64,000 nucleotides of DNA from Heterobilharzia americana (Eukaryota > Platyhelminthes > Trematoda > Strigeidida > Schistosomatidae), in the NCBI GenBank assembly GCA_944470555.2, contig OX104127.1, forward strand, positions 28,659,661-28,723,660. The letters are read 5' to 3'. The notes beneath the pieces were generated by a model. It was not told the origin of the DNA and searched no databases. It saw nothing but the letters and a program-made list of their open reading frames with translations. This document shows, in pieces, positions 1 through 12,300 of the stretch. The number at the start of each line of letters is the position of its first letter. Position 1 is the stretch's first letter. The position numbers and the translations under genes were made by a program.

Positions 1-1164
1 GTTAACCTGCTGAGGTCTTTCACACAAATGCCTTGTTTATATGGTGTAACGACATGGAGGAAAACAAATGGCATTCTGACATTCACCCGGAAGAAAGGAA
101 GACTTGGCCACTGATGCCTTCAAGGGGCGGTTGAGTATCCTGCAGGTCGGTATGTATGGTTTTCTACTCTCATTTCGTTCAGTAAATTAAGGCGAATCAA
201 ACAATAAATAGATTTTGAGTTCTCTGTAGCCTACTGAATTTGATTGACAACTTGTCACTTGAGTAAACAGCTCTGTTGGACTGTTGTCTTATGTCTGTTC
301 CACATTGTGGTTGAAACGATAATTAAGTTGATAAATAAGTTCATCAGCCGGACGTAAAAGCTTCTCGACAGCTTAACTTACACAATGACTCTTGAAGTTA
401 CGAATATTCTGTTATATGTGTACAAACAGACTTACAATATCCGCGTATATTTGAAACTTTTACTATTTATTGCTATAAATTCACCGCAAATTATACTCTT
501 TTAAGTGTTTTCAACCTCCAGAAAGAAGCAGCTAATTATATTTAAACTGAGAGTAAAGATGTTTTTCGAGAATCGTTGCTCTTAGAGTTTATAGTGTTTT
601 AAGTAGTTATTTCAGCAGTAATTTAGTCATCTTCTTTATTGCTTTCTTAATGAGGAACATCAGAGTGTTTGGCAATTCTGTTTTCTTAGGAGTACTGTGT
701 CAGAAACGCTACTTTCATACGTCTTCATAACAGTCATCATGTCCTGCTAAGATTGCTTTCATTTACTTAAAGTTGCATACAATAAAGGCATACAGTATGA
801 GTTGATTATATTCTAAAGGTTATCATCTAACGCCTACAACTCTTGAAAAAGCCTAAATATTTAAATTTAATGATGAGACGAATAGTTTCATTATTACTAT
901 TTGTCCATGCTTGTAATTCCTCGTTGTTATACTGGACCGACCTTTGTTGGCATGTACATTGCTATGCGAATGACTTGATATAGTCTGAATATTAACTATC
1001 ACTTCACTTATATCAATAAACATTCGGGCAATGTCGAGGCATCTGCGTGAGAGTCCATATATCAGTAAAGGTTGATCCAGTGGGCCAACGGAGAATTGCG
1101 AATATCGGCAAATAATAACTACTAATATCCGTTGTACAAAAACAGGCTGTTGTGCCTCACTGAA
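1..1164. other. AT-rich non-coding stretch
   Basis: No convincing open frame, splice-bounded exon or recognisable repeat is visible on either strand. Base composition and dense stop codons fit schistosome intergenic or intronic DNA. Confidence 0.5.
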
Positions 1165-1312
1165 GTACTGGATAAACCTTTAGGGACTGAGGCGATGTGC
1201 ACAAGGTTTGAGTCAGAGTAGGAACAAAATCACCCACTGAGCTGCAGGTGCATCCAGCTGACGGTTCACAAACAGGAGGAAATGTACGTCCTTGATTTCA
1301 CTCCCAGTCACA
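1165..1312 (+). repeat. Degenerate SM-alpha-like tRNA-derived SINE (copy 1)
   Basis: This stretch aligns by eye over its whole length with the better-preserved SINE at 49390-49550. It shares the box-A-side 'GGATAAA', the post-box-B 'GGAACA..ATCACxCACTG', the core 'CATCCAGCTGACG', and the 3' 'TCCTTGATT...CAGTCAC'. The box B position reads AGGTTTGAGTC, a decayed form of GGTTCGANTCC, so Pol III promoter activity is unlikely. It is an old, diverged copy. Confidence 0.65.
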
Positions 1313-1920
1313 CTCAAGTACTTTATTTCCCTTTCTATAATAACAACTAGGTGTTAAGATGGCTGCAATTAGATTAAGTTGTTTAATATAATCACAGGAT
1401 ACAACGTGATCAATTTGATAGCTCAAACAGTTGTTAAGAGTTTTCGAATGAGACGAACAGCACTACTAATATCATTCAAACTGCATAGTATATTGTTTTG
1501 ATATCAGTACTGGGTCTTTGATGAATGATACTGCCGTGGGTGTTACTTGTGTACAGAACATTCAGGTATGCATTTTTTGTCAGAACATAGTCTGCGGTAG
1601 GTCCTAAGGCACTGATCAGTCTGTACGTGCGAATAAATTTTGATGCATAGTTAAGTTAAAATTCTATTTGCATACTTCGAAATATCATCTGTGCACATTA
1701 TTAAATACTTTTTAGATATCTGTTTGAATTGAAATGAAAATATGGTGATTTAAACAGTTTTCTGTCTATGTAGGTTTTCTGTATGCTGATCTCCTTATGG
1801 ATGCACCTTTTCATCGATTAGTTAGTATGTCCAATCCAGACAAGAGATCAACCTCCTCTTCTTACTTCTACAGAAACATCTTCATTGTTCAAGTGATTCG
1901 TAGTTTAATTAAAATAACTT
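1313..1920. other. AT-rich non-coding stretch
   Basis: No gene or recognised repeat is visible between the SINE and RTE copy A. The last bases before 1921 are the pre-insertion flank of copy A. Confidence 0.5.
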
Positions 1921-1932
1921 AGGTAGGTACTC
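1921..1932 (+). repeat. Left target-site duplication of RTE copy A
   Basis: The 12 bases AGGTAGGTACTC match the right flank at 2993-3004 (AGGTAGCTACTC) at 11 of 12 positions. The element sequence starts immediately afterwards with GAAGGCTTTCACC. Confidence 0.7.
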
Positions 1933-2139
1933 GAAGGCTTTCACCAAATGGCGTCATTTCATCTCTCCGATTCCAGTGACGAATTATTTCGTTTTTATTT
2001 TTTATATTTTGTTTGCGCTTTGAAGTTTCTTTAGCGGTTGGATTTGTTTTACTGGGTAAGGTTGCCAGCCCTATGCCTAACCTTCCCTCTTTACACGGGC
2101 TTAGGACCGGCTAGTGACTAGTGAACTAGTTAACCAGGC
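1933..2139 (-). repeat. Inverted 5'-UTR segment of RTE copy A
   Basis: It aligns with the 5' end of full-length copy B (33380-33590) almost throughout. Shared landmarks are GAAGGCTTTCACCAA, CATTTC.CCTCTCCGATT, TTTTTATTTTTTATATTTTG, GGGTTGC-AGCCCT and CCGGGCTTAGGACCGG-like sequence. Relative to the reverse-transcriptase part of copy A it runs backwards. The element's first bases lie at the junction with the RT segment, as twin priming predicts. Confidence 0.75.
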
Positions 2140-2252
2140 GAAAACAAACAAGTTGAGAGAAGAGGCAGAGCAGCGAAGACGCCACTTTATTCAGGTGAAT
2201 GTAGAGGAGACAGAGTTGACGAAGATACCCAGCCAAAGCCACCATCACCACC

Positions 2253-2284
<32 letters not shown>

Positions 2285-2940
2285 CAGCAAGCTCCAATCA
2301 CCATCAATGGGAGAAACGTAAAGAAAGTAGCCTCCTTCACCTATCTAGGCAGCACTGTCTCAACTACAGGCAGCGGCACAGGCACAGACGAGGATGTCAA
2401 AGCCAGCCAGAATCGGACAGACAGCAAGACAGGCGTTGATTAGCCTGAAACCAGTGTGGAAATCTGCTGCACTCAGCATGTGGAACAAGATGCGGATTTT
2501 CTACACCAACACCAGTCAAGTCAGTGCTTCTGTATGGTTCAGAGACTCTGCACGCTTCGAAAGGCATTTCCAACAAACTTCAGATATTGATCAACAACTG
2601 CCTACACTGTCTGGTTACTGAAGATCAGATGTCTGGAATAGTAGGAGTAAGCAAGAAGGAACTCTGGATGGTGTGAACTAGCCAAGAAGCTATCGCTGAA
2701 GAAATATGTACTGGGAGGAATTGGAGATGGATTGGGTATACACTGAGAAGTCGGACTGGGGAAATCACGCACCAGGTCAGGCTCTCGAGTGGAAGCCAGA
2801 AAGGAGGCGACGAGTTGGGCATCCGAGGTGGGTGTGACATGGAGGAGATGGTGTAGGGAGTAAATGAGAGCTTGTTGGCTGTCGTGGAGCCATGTTGATA
2901 AGATTGCAGAGAAGAGAGTGTAATGGAGACGTGCTCCTGA
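2135..2940 (+). pseudogene. 3' part of RTE reverse transcriptase, frameshifted (copy A)
   Basis: Three frames together carry the region after the RT catalytic core. Frame one (to 2443) has QAKTNKL, VNVEETELTKIP, nine His plus eight Gln (2240-2290), PITINGRN and FTYLGSTVSTT. Frame two (2394-2621) has ARQALISLKPVW, MWNKMRIF and a decayed FETRFEGISNKLQ-type segment. The remainder encodes the W-IGHTLRR and RRVGHPR-type C-terminal motifs with further stops. Compared with copy C (54492-55299) it has net +7 nt near 2400-2430 and a 2-nt deletion near 2513, and copy B shares both changes. The function before decay was target-primed reverse transcription. It is clearly dead. Confidence 0.75.
2240..2290 (+). 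repeat. (CAC/CAT)n(CAA/CAG)n trinucleotide tract inside RT frame
   Basis: The tract encodes nine His followed by eight Gln in the original RT frame. The same position in copy B (30951-30990) and copy C (55163-55192) carries shorter versions, and copy E keeps only QQQ. It is a microsatellite inside the LINE coding sequence. Confidence 0.85.
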
Positions 2941-2992
2941 AGCCCTATGTTCCATCGGGAACCCAAGGGAAAAATAATAATAACAATAATGT

Positions 2993-3006
2993 AGGTAGCT
3001 ACTCAG
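2993..3006 (+). repeat. Right target-site duplication of copy A; also one of a 14-bp direct-repeat pair
   Basis: AGGTAGCTACTC matches the left duplication of copy A at 1921-1932 with one mismatch. The longer AGGTAGCTACTCAG recurs exactly at 3355-3368, so this short sequence occurs three times within 1.45 kb. Confidence 0.65.
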
Positions 3007-3354
3007 GTTATCAACGACATATAGTTCTTCAAGAACATCTTAGGCAGCCAAAATGTCATCTAGTTTTTCAGCACGTGGCTTATATATATCTGTTCAAACA
3101 AATACAAGTGACTTGCCCCGGCAATACCGATTATGTTCAGGAAATATGAACAATCGATTATAAACACAAAGTCATCTAAACACAAAATCAATGACTGTCT
3201 TATGTATGAAAAGGAAATAGGCAGTGAAAAATTACCTACGGAAATATAATCGCATATGACGTCGGTTACCATAACCAAAAGGTCATTATTGAATAGAGAG
3301 GAAGTTCATGTTAGACAAAATGCTTTTCAAATAAAGGTTACTAGCGGGCAACGG
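3007..3354. other. 348-bp unassigned segment bounded by 14-bp direct repeats
   Basis: The segment lies between two exact copies of AGGTAGCTACTCAG (2993-3006 and 3355-3368). I recognise no coding motif, A-rich tail or terminal inverted repeat in it. It may be a separate small insertion at the same target, or DNA co-inserted with copy A. Confidence 0.4.
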
Positions 3355-3368
3355 AGGTAGCTACTCAG

Positions 3369-6300
3369 ACATTAGTGATTACTCCTAACGAAAGCTTATT
3401 GATTAAAAGAGATAAAGCAAACTTTGAAAGAAAACAATATAAATTCATTTTGTTATTTCAGTGGTTCTCACCAGCTGCTTGCAACCTTAAATATTCGCAA
3501 TAACCAATTATAATAATTATTAACCTTATTTAATTGAGTGAGTTCACTCAAAGCGAAACACAACACGTAGAGAAGTAGGATACTATCTGAGTTGAAACAA
3601 AATAAAATGATGTCATAAATACCAATCTTATCAGAACAAGAGTTCTCCTGAGAAGGGAATACCAAGTATTTTGGAAAAAGAAATCACTGAATAGCTGAGT
3701 TAGCGACAATCATGAAACAAAGTATAATATAATGAGTAGAGCGTAGATGATTACAACCTGAGTTTACAGTTAATTAATAATTTAATGACAAGATAACGAT
3801 GTAGTTGAATCAGTAGAAGTTTAAGAAATTAGGTTGGAAAGCTGACTGCGGATTGACATTCAACTCCTTTTGAACAATTTAAGGTAACTAATCCATTTTT
3901 GAGTGTACAAAGGAACAAGATAAACGAAAAGAAGGAACTATTTTAGCTGCTAAATGCTTCTTAGCCAGTACACTGAACACCAAACTAAGTGATGCGAAAG
4001 TGCACTATATTCAGCTGCTGCAGTTCCGGTCTTACCCGGTAGAAAGCCAAGTTGGACCACGAGTTTTCCTCTGATACTTACAGCATACCTAAAAACTTGG
4101 CTCCAGTAGTACTCAGTGTGTCCTTTATTGATTTTGAGCCTTATTCAGAGATATATGTAATAAGTATGTTTCTGTCTTGATGAATAAATTACATTTTAGG
4201 CATATATTTGCTTATGTTCCTAACGGCAACACCTAATCCTTGGTCAAGTTTACGAATGATAATAAATGGGTTTCCTCAGAGGTTCTTTCAGAGCCCTGAT
4301 AACTCCCTCAAAACCAATGAGCTACATTCACCTTCTCTACTTTCCAGAGACACTGACCATTAACTGAGAATTGAACAAGGAGCTTTGTTTGGCCGTGAAG
4401 ATTTTCAATTTGTGTGTAAAACTATATCTCAAATGTTTATATGAGGAGTACAATATATTGTCTCTAAGGTTTAAATTTACTTTTAATAAGCAGACAGTGT
4501 TACAGTCAGCAGACTAGCTACTTTTCTATTCAAATTGACGGGAAAAGAATGCATCCTACAAGGCGTGTTTCACCTTTGTAGTCCTGGTGTAGTTTATTGA
4601 AACAAATAACAATATTGAACAAATATTTCGTATGATTACTGAATGCATCAACCTTGCTAGGAAGAATTACTACAAGAATATGAATCTGATATTGGGTTCT
4701 CAAGTTAATATTCAAGTTTTGTAAAGGCGACTTTAATTATTATCCAATAAGATCATGGTAAAGATCAAAGATCAGTACAATGCTGGTGAGTTACTTATCA
4801 AATAAGTGAAAGAAGCTTATTCAAGTTATGCAAGTAACTTGATAAAGAAATAAGGTGACCAAACTAGTTCGGTCATGGAAATGTTCAGTGGAGTTGCGAG
4901 TTATCAGGGGGGAGATTTAGAATAAATTACCACTTAGGAAAACTGAATATACACCATGGAGTGGTGTAGAATTAGATTACGTTAAATCTTCTGCTTGTAT
5001 ATTATTTCCAACTGCCTATTCAAGTCATTAGTGTTTGCCAAATTTCTGGGACATCCAATTCGTCTTTTCCGTTGACAGCAGTAAAACACGAACAGATATG
5101 AAAAGCTTCTGACATGGCTCACTCTTTCTGAGAAAAGAGACACTTTTTCGAGACTAGTGACTTTTCAAAAGTTACTTTATGACCCAAATTTAAGGCATGA
5201 GTTACAATTTCCGAGTATTTTTCAAGTTTGTCGTATTCATAAGGAATTTATTAATTGCTCCTTACAACTTCGACCGTGTTCAGCTGGACTTATTTTTACA
5301 CGATGTACTTCTAATGTATGTGACATCGTATTCACAACAGCCTATTTTATGAACACCATTCTATTCACCTAACACAAGGAATCATGTCTTTTAATTTAGA
5401 TGGGTTTCAGTACAGAGTATTTGGGTATTTAAGAAATACCCTAATGTTGAAACGATTTTAGCTACATCAAATTTCTTCCTATGCGGATGTCTTATGAAGA
5501 AGTAATACAGTACTTATCCATTCGTTATGAACTGATCTTTTATGTCTTCTTTCGATAAACTTCTGTTAGTTCCAATAACTTCTCCAGATAGTTGTTTTAT
5601 TCTAGGACTTCCTAAACAGGAAACACGAGTGCCGTTACTTAGACGTTAGCAAGTTTACCTAACTGGTCACAAAATTGTTCACGTTAGAACACTTCCCAAC
5701 GGTAACATTTACTAACAGGACTTCTGAAAAAAACCTCCTCGGTCTGAGTTCAATTATTGTTAACCATTTGGGAAAAGGCAGGAAATACAAGCTGAAAGCA
5801 ACAAATAGAGGATATTTGGTGATGAATATATCACGAAATAAATAAAGTTATCAGACAGTTACAGGTATCTAGAATATGTATGAACGGATATTACAAAGAA
5901 TATTTGTAACTTTTAGTGAACGTATATATAAACGATAATGTTAGAAAGACAGAACACAAAATTTCAACATAGCTGCTTACTCAAATGATCAGTTGTCATA
6001 CAAATCTAAGACACTAGAGAGAAGTTAGAATCTATTTGTTATTTGATTTACTATACTTAAGAGAACAAAATGAGTTTACTTAGATATCGTTTGCTGAATC
6101 AGAGTGAATAAAACGCTGGGTGAAGTTTCTGCCCTACTGAGGATCAGATAATTCTTATGATGAAGAGACATTAACGTATTTAAATAAATTAATAAGATAT
6201 TATTGCTACCAGAACCGTTAGTACACAGTAATTAAGAAGCGAAAGAAAAGAAATAAATAAACTTAGGCAAAATAATGTACATGATCCGAAGAGATATTAT

Positions 6301-9300
6301 CCTTTCAGTTTAAACCAACAACATATTACAAAGTCACTAGGCGAGCGAATAAAGAATTGTGATTTCTGCATGAAACGACTGAATTGCAGGCATTCATCAG
6401 TGAAGTATGAGATTGATAACACTCAGTTACTATATGCTAAGTTAGGTAGAAAGCTCCTCATAGCCTTCTCAAAGTGTAATAAATAAATACAGCATAGATA
6501 CGAGTTATTCAGTTGTAACATTGACTACTTGGAATGCAATAAATATGCTGAAAACATCTAGTCTATTGTGCATAGGAAAAGTGATTTCTATAAATCATTT
6601 TGAACCCAATACGCTTCAAATTCTACATAAGTTAGCCAATATCTATCCTTTCAATCAAGTGAGAACTAATATTTGTATGCGAAAGAACCATGTGAAATCA
6701 CTATTTTTTTATTGACAAGCGAGACATTGTCAGCCTTTTCTCCTCATCGAATTAGATTCGCACCCCGCTCACTGCTGCCTGTCACTATCAATATCTCAAA
6801 CAACATTCATGTCAGTGCAGATCAACACATTCAGCTCGGTATAACAGTCAATATAAATTATACCAGTCAATCCCTTGCAATGGATGTCTTGCATAACAGG
6901 TGACTAACCCTACTTCCCTGGTGACTAGTGAACCACTCCGTTCTTTTGAACGAGAGCTATTGTGTCCAACTTCGCTGATGTGAATCTGCGATTCATCTAC
7001 TTTCCGCTGTCCACTGTAGAAACCGTATCCCCACGATCGAATCCTCCAACACTGTGTATATTCTAATCGTTTCCATAGAAGGTGAGGAAGAAAAGGAAAT
7101 GGAATGCATACTACAAGGCAAGCACTTTGTTCATAAATGGTAAAATTTGTTGGAGGTGAGCCAAACTTATACTAGATTTGATGAGGAGATTATGTAAATG
7201 AGAGATAGAATTATGGTTGTGAGAAGAAAACATTACCATATCTAATGCCAATGAATGCATTGAACGAGTTTTGGGTGAACGCCCTTAACAATATCTCTTG
7301 ATATGCATCTATGCAGTTAGAGAAAAGTGTTGCGTGTTTGAATACACGCGCAGAAAACAACTTTCATTTTGAATTTCAAGTCAGAATGCATTTATTCTCT
7401 TAGTTGGAAATCCGAATTGATTCGTAACTATGTTGTACATTTATGGTATGTCAAGCAGTAGTGTGATGAAGGAGATTCGATGACTGGCATGACGAAAGAC
7501 TTTTTTGAGGTTGTTGTTGTGTACGCAACTGAGTGGATGGTCGAGATTAACGGATTGATGAGAAGGACGGTTCTAAGCAAATCTTCAGACATTTCACCAG
7601 TTCTAGTGTGTGTTTTTTGAGTATATTTATGTAATGCGACGACGTCTGACCGGTGGACAATCGGCAGAGTAACTTGTGTGACAAGATTCACTTTGCACTC
7701 TACATATGAAATACTGTAGCCTTATTTCTAATGAAGTGTCGTAAAATTTTCAAGGTGAAAGCGTGATCATTTTTCTCATTCTGCCTTCTACTGATACAAA
7801 TGAAACAGCATTCAGATTTGTTTGTCTGGATGGGCTGTGCAATTGTTATACACTAACTGTTCTCGATTCTCGAAGTAACCGGTAATGCGTCATTAACTGC
7901 GCGGAAATTTTAACTGAAAGTATCTAGGTTGCGTGATTACCATGTCAACATTCAGTCAATAATTAGCAAAGTGAAGGTCTATAACCTTCTACTCCATTCG
8001 TCTTACATACAGAGTATATTGAACAAACTTCATGAGATGCGTCTGTTTATTGCAGCTTCATGAACTCTTATCGTGTGAATGGTAACAAGTAGTGTCTGTA
8101 ATTACTAGTCGAGTTATGTCTTGTTGATAAACTGACAATTAGAACATACTCAGCACTTGAATTTAGATTATTCCGTTCGGTTTTACCATGCCATTCACTC
8201 GACAGAATTTGTCAGCTTTCAACATTGCAATACAGGCTGCTGGAGACTTCATGCCGAATTATGGTGGAGGAGCAGAACCGATATGTGGTGTTGTGAGAGT
8301 AATATATGGAGAGTGTGATATGAATGTTTTTCATAAGAATGTGATGCAATCGTGTTGATGGATAACTGTGTGATTTATAGTAAGTCTCGTAAGTTACTGA
8401 CTATCGATTCGTGTTTTGTTTCCACAGATTGGAAGTGGTTTTGAGTAACGGTAAATCCGAACCATTCCTAACGGGTTTTTCGGTGCAGCCTCACATTTCG
8501 CGAGTTGAATTTTCTCGACGGGCTTCGTGACTGAAAGAGCATATAGAATTTAAATGTTTTTTCATATTTATTTGTTGTATAATAACTTTTATTTATTTAG
8601 TGTTTCGATTTCATGAATAAATGATAAAATCTCCTATAAGCATTTGCGTATTTGTTAGGATTTCACAGTCAAATGTACCGAGGTGTCCTTTTGTTTTGGA
8701 TGAGTCTGTAGTCCTGTTGATTTGTCCTTTCTCTTGTCTGATATATATCCCTTTTTTCGCCAAGCGATCAAATGCACACATCTTACTCCTAATGTCTAAT
8801 TTTTTTCAGACGGAGCTTTATGGAATATAGTTCTTTGTTATTTACATTCTGTAATTGGCAGACTTCACTGAATGTTGAAATTTTGTGCATTGGGACCTGC
8901 ATCGCTATCCGTCTAGTGTCTGTTTCGTGCATACTATGCGATCCCACGTGGGTTCAGTTTTTGTCTCATTAGCTGTGTGTTCACATCTTTTTCTTCAGTC
9001 ATGACCAATGTGTGTTTGATTGTTACAGGCATAGAAGTGGGTTCTTATGACTTGACGTGTCGTTTTCAGCCGCATTAAGTATTGATTTAGAATCGGATAG
9101 AACTTCGTGTGTGCCGACCAGCAGAAATTGACATCGAGGTGTATTGTATCACTTTTGTCTGAATAACAAATATAAATTTTCTCCAGTTTTTCAATCCGTT
9201 ATTCTTGAGTGTAGATCAGCAGACTATTTCCAAGTTGATGAATATATGCTGAGGTTATAAACTAGAAGAGTTGTTTAGCACTTAAAAGATTCCGTGAGAC

Positions 9301-12300
9301 AACAGTTATCATCATTAGTTTCAAGCGAAGTATGAAAAATAATAAGACCATTAATTAAAGAATAGTACACGAATCAAAACGCCGTACTTCAACCATAATT
9401 GTGATGTCGTAAAACTTTTCTACGGAAAGCTAAACACTTTACTGAACAGAATATGTCCTGCAGTCAACTTGCTCATTACCACAGTGTAATCAAATGTCGA
9501 CAGATTTCCTTCTTATGTTTCCTTTGAATTGGGTATATAGTTTACATGCAAACGATATAGGAGTTACAAAAAAGAAAGCAGAAGGAATGTCAAACATTGG
9601 ATTCTTAGAAAGTATGCCAAAAGGTTTGTGTTTCAGAGAAACGAATGCTTTCATTAGTGTATATCTTGTGCATTTATTCGACTGAGGACATGAAATTGGT
9701 ACTTTTTATTGCCTTGAGATTATCAACAAATGGCGTTATTCACATTTTTTTCAAGCCCTCTCAGGCTGCATTGATCAAACGATTGATATCAGATAATATA
9801 TGTTCAAAAGGCAGTTATCAGTCTTTCTTTACTTTGGCAAACAAACTTTGTATTGTTCATTTTATTTGATACCGCAATATTTCGATTGGATCATTTGCTA
9901 GATATCCTAACCAAGTTACGGTTTGACGATGAGCAAAAATTTTGGGCATTGAGTAAGAGAATGTTTGCATTTCTCAGTGAATCGAAACAATTTTGTTTTG
10001 AGTTTTACACTATACTATAACTCAATCTTTCTCTGAATGCAACTGACCATTGTCTATGCTTTGCTTCTTCCTGTATCGTTATTCGAAATGCGAAAAACCT
10101 TTGGTACTCTGTATATTAATTTTTTTAAACCACACCATATATCCGAAATGCTTCAGCATATCTAGTTCGGGTTTATGTATTATATATTACACGATATCGA
10201 TTTCTTCTTATCAAGTTCATGTAATCGCAAAATGTACAGCTAAATTATTTTGTTGTCTGTGACCAGTAAGCTAACTGATCAGGTATCGTTTACCGCGTAC
10301 TGCATGAAGTGATAGATAAACTGCTGAAATCCATTTGTTGTAATCAACCAGTAGTAAATATCCATTACGTTTGGTATTTTAGACTTAAACCGACCCGCAG
10401 AACATAGTTAATTCCCCAATATTCAAACTTTTTGGTGCATCTTGATAGGTTGTCATTGAAATCTCAGCCAAAGTTCATGTTATACAGATGACTTTGTTAG
10501 AAACTAGCTTACCAAAACGTTAATGATCCACGACGATTGGTATTAAATTTTTGTGGTAATTCTTAAGATATTTACTCTTCGTTGTTTATTCTTAAAAAAT
10601 ATTTGACTAAGAAAGGACAATCTAGTTGAAAGCATTCATTTATCAACGCTGACCGCATCAGCAGATGATCCGGTCCACTTGACTGATACGTACACTTTGA
10701 CTATCTTTGCAGTAATGCTGACCATAATAGTTTTCGGTATGTCGTTTTTTTCTCTAGTCAACGTGCAAATAACAAATAGTGCTTCATGTAGTTTTTCGTC
10801 TCAAATCAACACTATGTAAAAAGGCAATTAAAGCCAAAGATAACGAGAAAACTTATGCATTCTAGAATTCTACTCCTCATGGATAAGTAATTAGACTTCG
10901 AGTAAGATGAAAGCCATTAATTCTCACAGTTCGCACTTAGTTGTCAAGTCAGGATCCAACCGTCCTCGTTTTATGACTTCCATGAACTCATGACATAATG
11001 CCATAATCATGTAATGTCATTACGATGAGTCTGTCCTAAAAAATTCGTTGATCTAAATGGTCAGGGATTCGAAGTAGAAATTTAAGAAGACAAATCAGGA
11101 TTGAGCCATAAGTTGTTACACACCCTGATAGATTGTAGACAGCTGAAAGATTTCATGTGATTTTTCATTATACTTTTCAGTAAAGTTCCATTTGAGAAGC
11201 ACTACTGTTTATGGCTATAAATTTAGCGTCACACATATACATCGCTATCATCATCAGAGTGATCTATGCAGCGGATTGACTTTGCGTATATTGAAGACTG
11301 AATGGCTAGTGTTCTTCGGTTTTCAAGAATTCTTATATTTTTGTTGGTTGTTGGGAAAAATTACTTTAGAATCAAACAGTCTTCTAGCATAACTCTCAAT
11401 TGAACAATAAGGGTTTCGACCACTTAGTTCTGCTGTTATCCCTCACTCACTTCTTTACTTTAAACCAAGGATACAATGTTTATCTAACTTAGAGGTTTTA
11501 ACAGTCATTTTTAACACAGATACTGCACAACTTGTTTAATATGGTTGTTTATTTGTCTGAAAAAAGGTGTATCTACATTTTTATTCAGGAACATATGGCA
11601 AAAGATGAAGCATTAATGGATAAATAAACTGCAAAATGTTTACATTTTATGCATTGAAAAGATGATGAAGCAGTAACTTTTTTAGCGATCTTTACAAAAA
11701 GAGTTTCTACTATTACCTCAAGGCATTGCAATGCACTAACTAATATTGAAGCATATTTTAACAAATTTTGATGAAGACTTTGAGATACATTTGTTAAAAT
11801 GATAATGAAAAACAGACTCATGCGACTACTGTGAATTTCATTTGTGATTGAGTTTTATTTCGTGGTCTCTGCAGGTTCGATTCGTATCAGTAAGACGTCA
11901 TGACATTTGGTCAATATAAGTATGAAATTTGAGGACTTTCCTGGAAGTTAATTCATTGTTACATTTGTTTCATTATAGTTTTTTTTACATGTATCGCGCA
12001 GCGAAACAGTATTATTTGCTTACTAATAATCAGGGTAAAAGTGTTTCATTGTTATACATGCAAAAAGTCTTTATATAATGGAATTATACTCTAACACAGT
12101 ACATAGATTCAATTATCCCGTTAATTAGATTGGTTTGTTTGATTAAGCGAACAGTATGAGATGCTGAATGACGAAAAGAGCACAGATTACTGCCTACAGT
12201 CATGTGAAAGTAACTACTCAACCCAAGTACATCTTATAAAGCTGACGAAGGTAATCAGGGTGAGTTTGAGCGTTGGTAATGCCGTCCTAAAACAAAGCTT

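Larger units (their letters stand above)
1933..2992 (+). mobile_element. RTE-type LINE, copy A, with inverted 5' segment
   Basis: This is a non-LTR retrotransposon insertion of about 1.06 kb bounded by a 12-bp target-site duplication. It has two parts. Bases 1933-2139 match 33380-33590 of copy B in the same + orientation. In copy B that segment is the 5' end of a minus-strand element, so here it is inverted relative to what follows. From about 2135 the + strand reads the 3' part of the reverse-transcriptase frame (QAKTNKL, then PITINGRN, SFTYLGSTVSTT, ALISLKPVW), a 3' UTR, and an (AAT)n-like tail at 2972-2990. The junction sits on the shared bases CAGGC-AAA. An inverted 5' end joined at short homology is the signature of twin priming, known from L1. 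Frameshifts make it non-functional. Confidence 0.8.

Noticed and set aside
2240..2290. Nine-His run suggesting an engineered affinity tag
   Set aside because: The same CAC/CAA triplet tract occurs at the homologous place in copies B and C with other lengths, so it is a natural microsatellite in a LINE.
2602..2966. Minus-strand open frames of 113-117 codons over the 3' end of copy A (and the matching + frames at 30176-30627)
   Set aside because: They are antisense frames of the RTE 3' region; their apparent conservation between copies only reflects the repeat itself.
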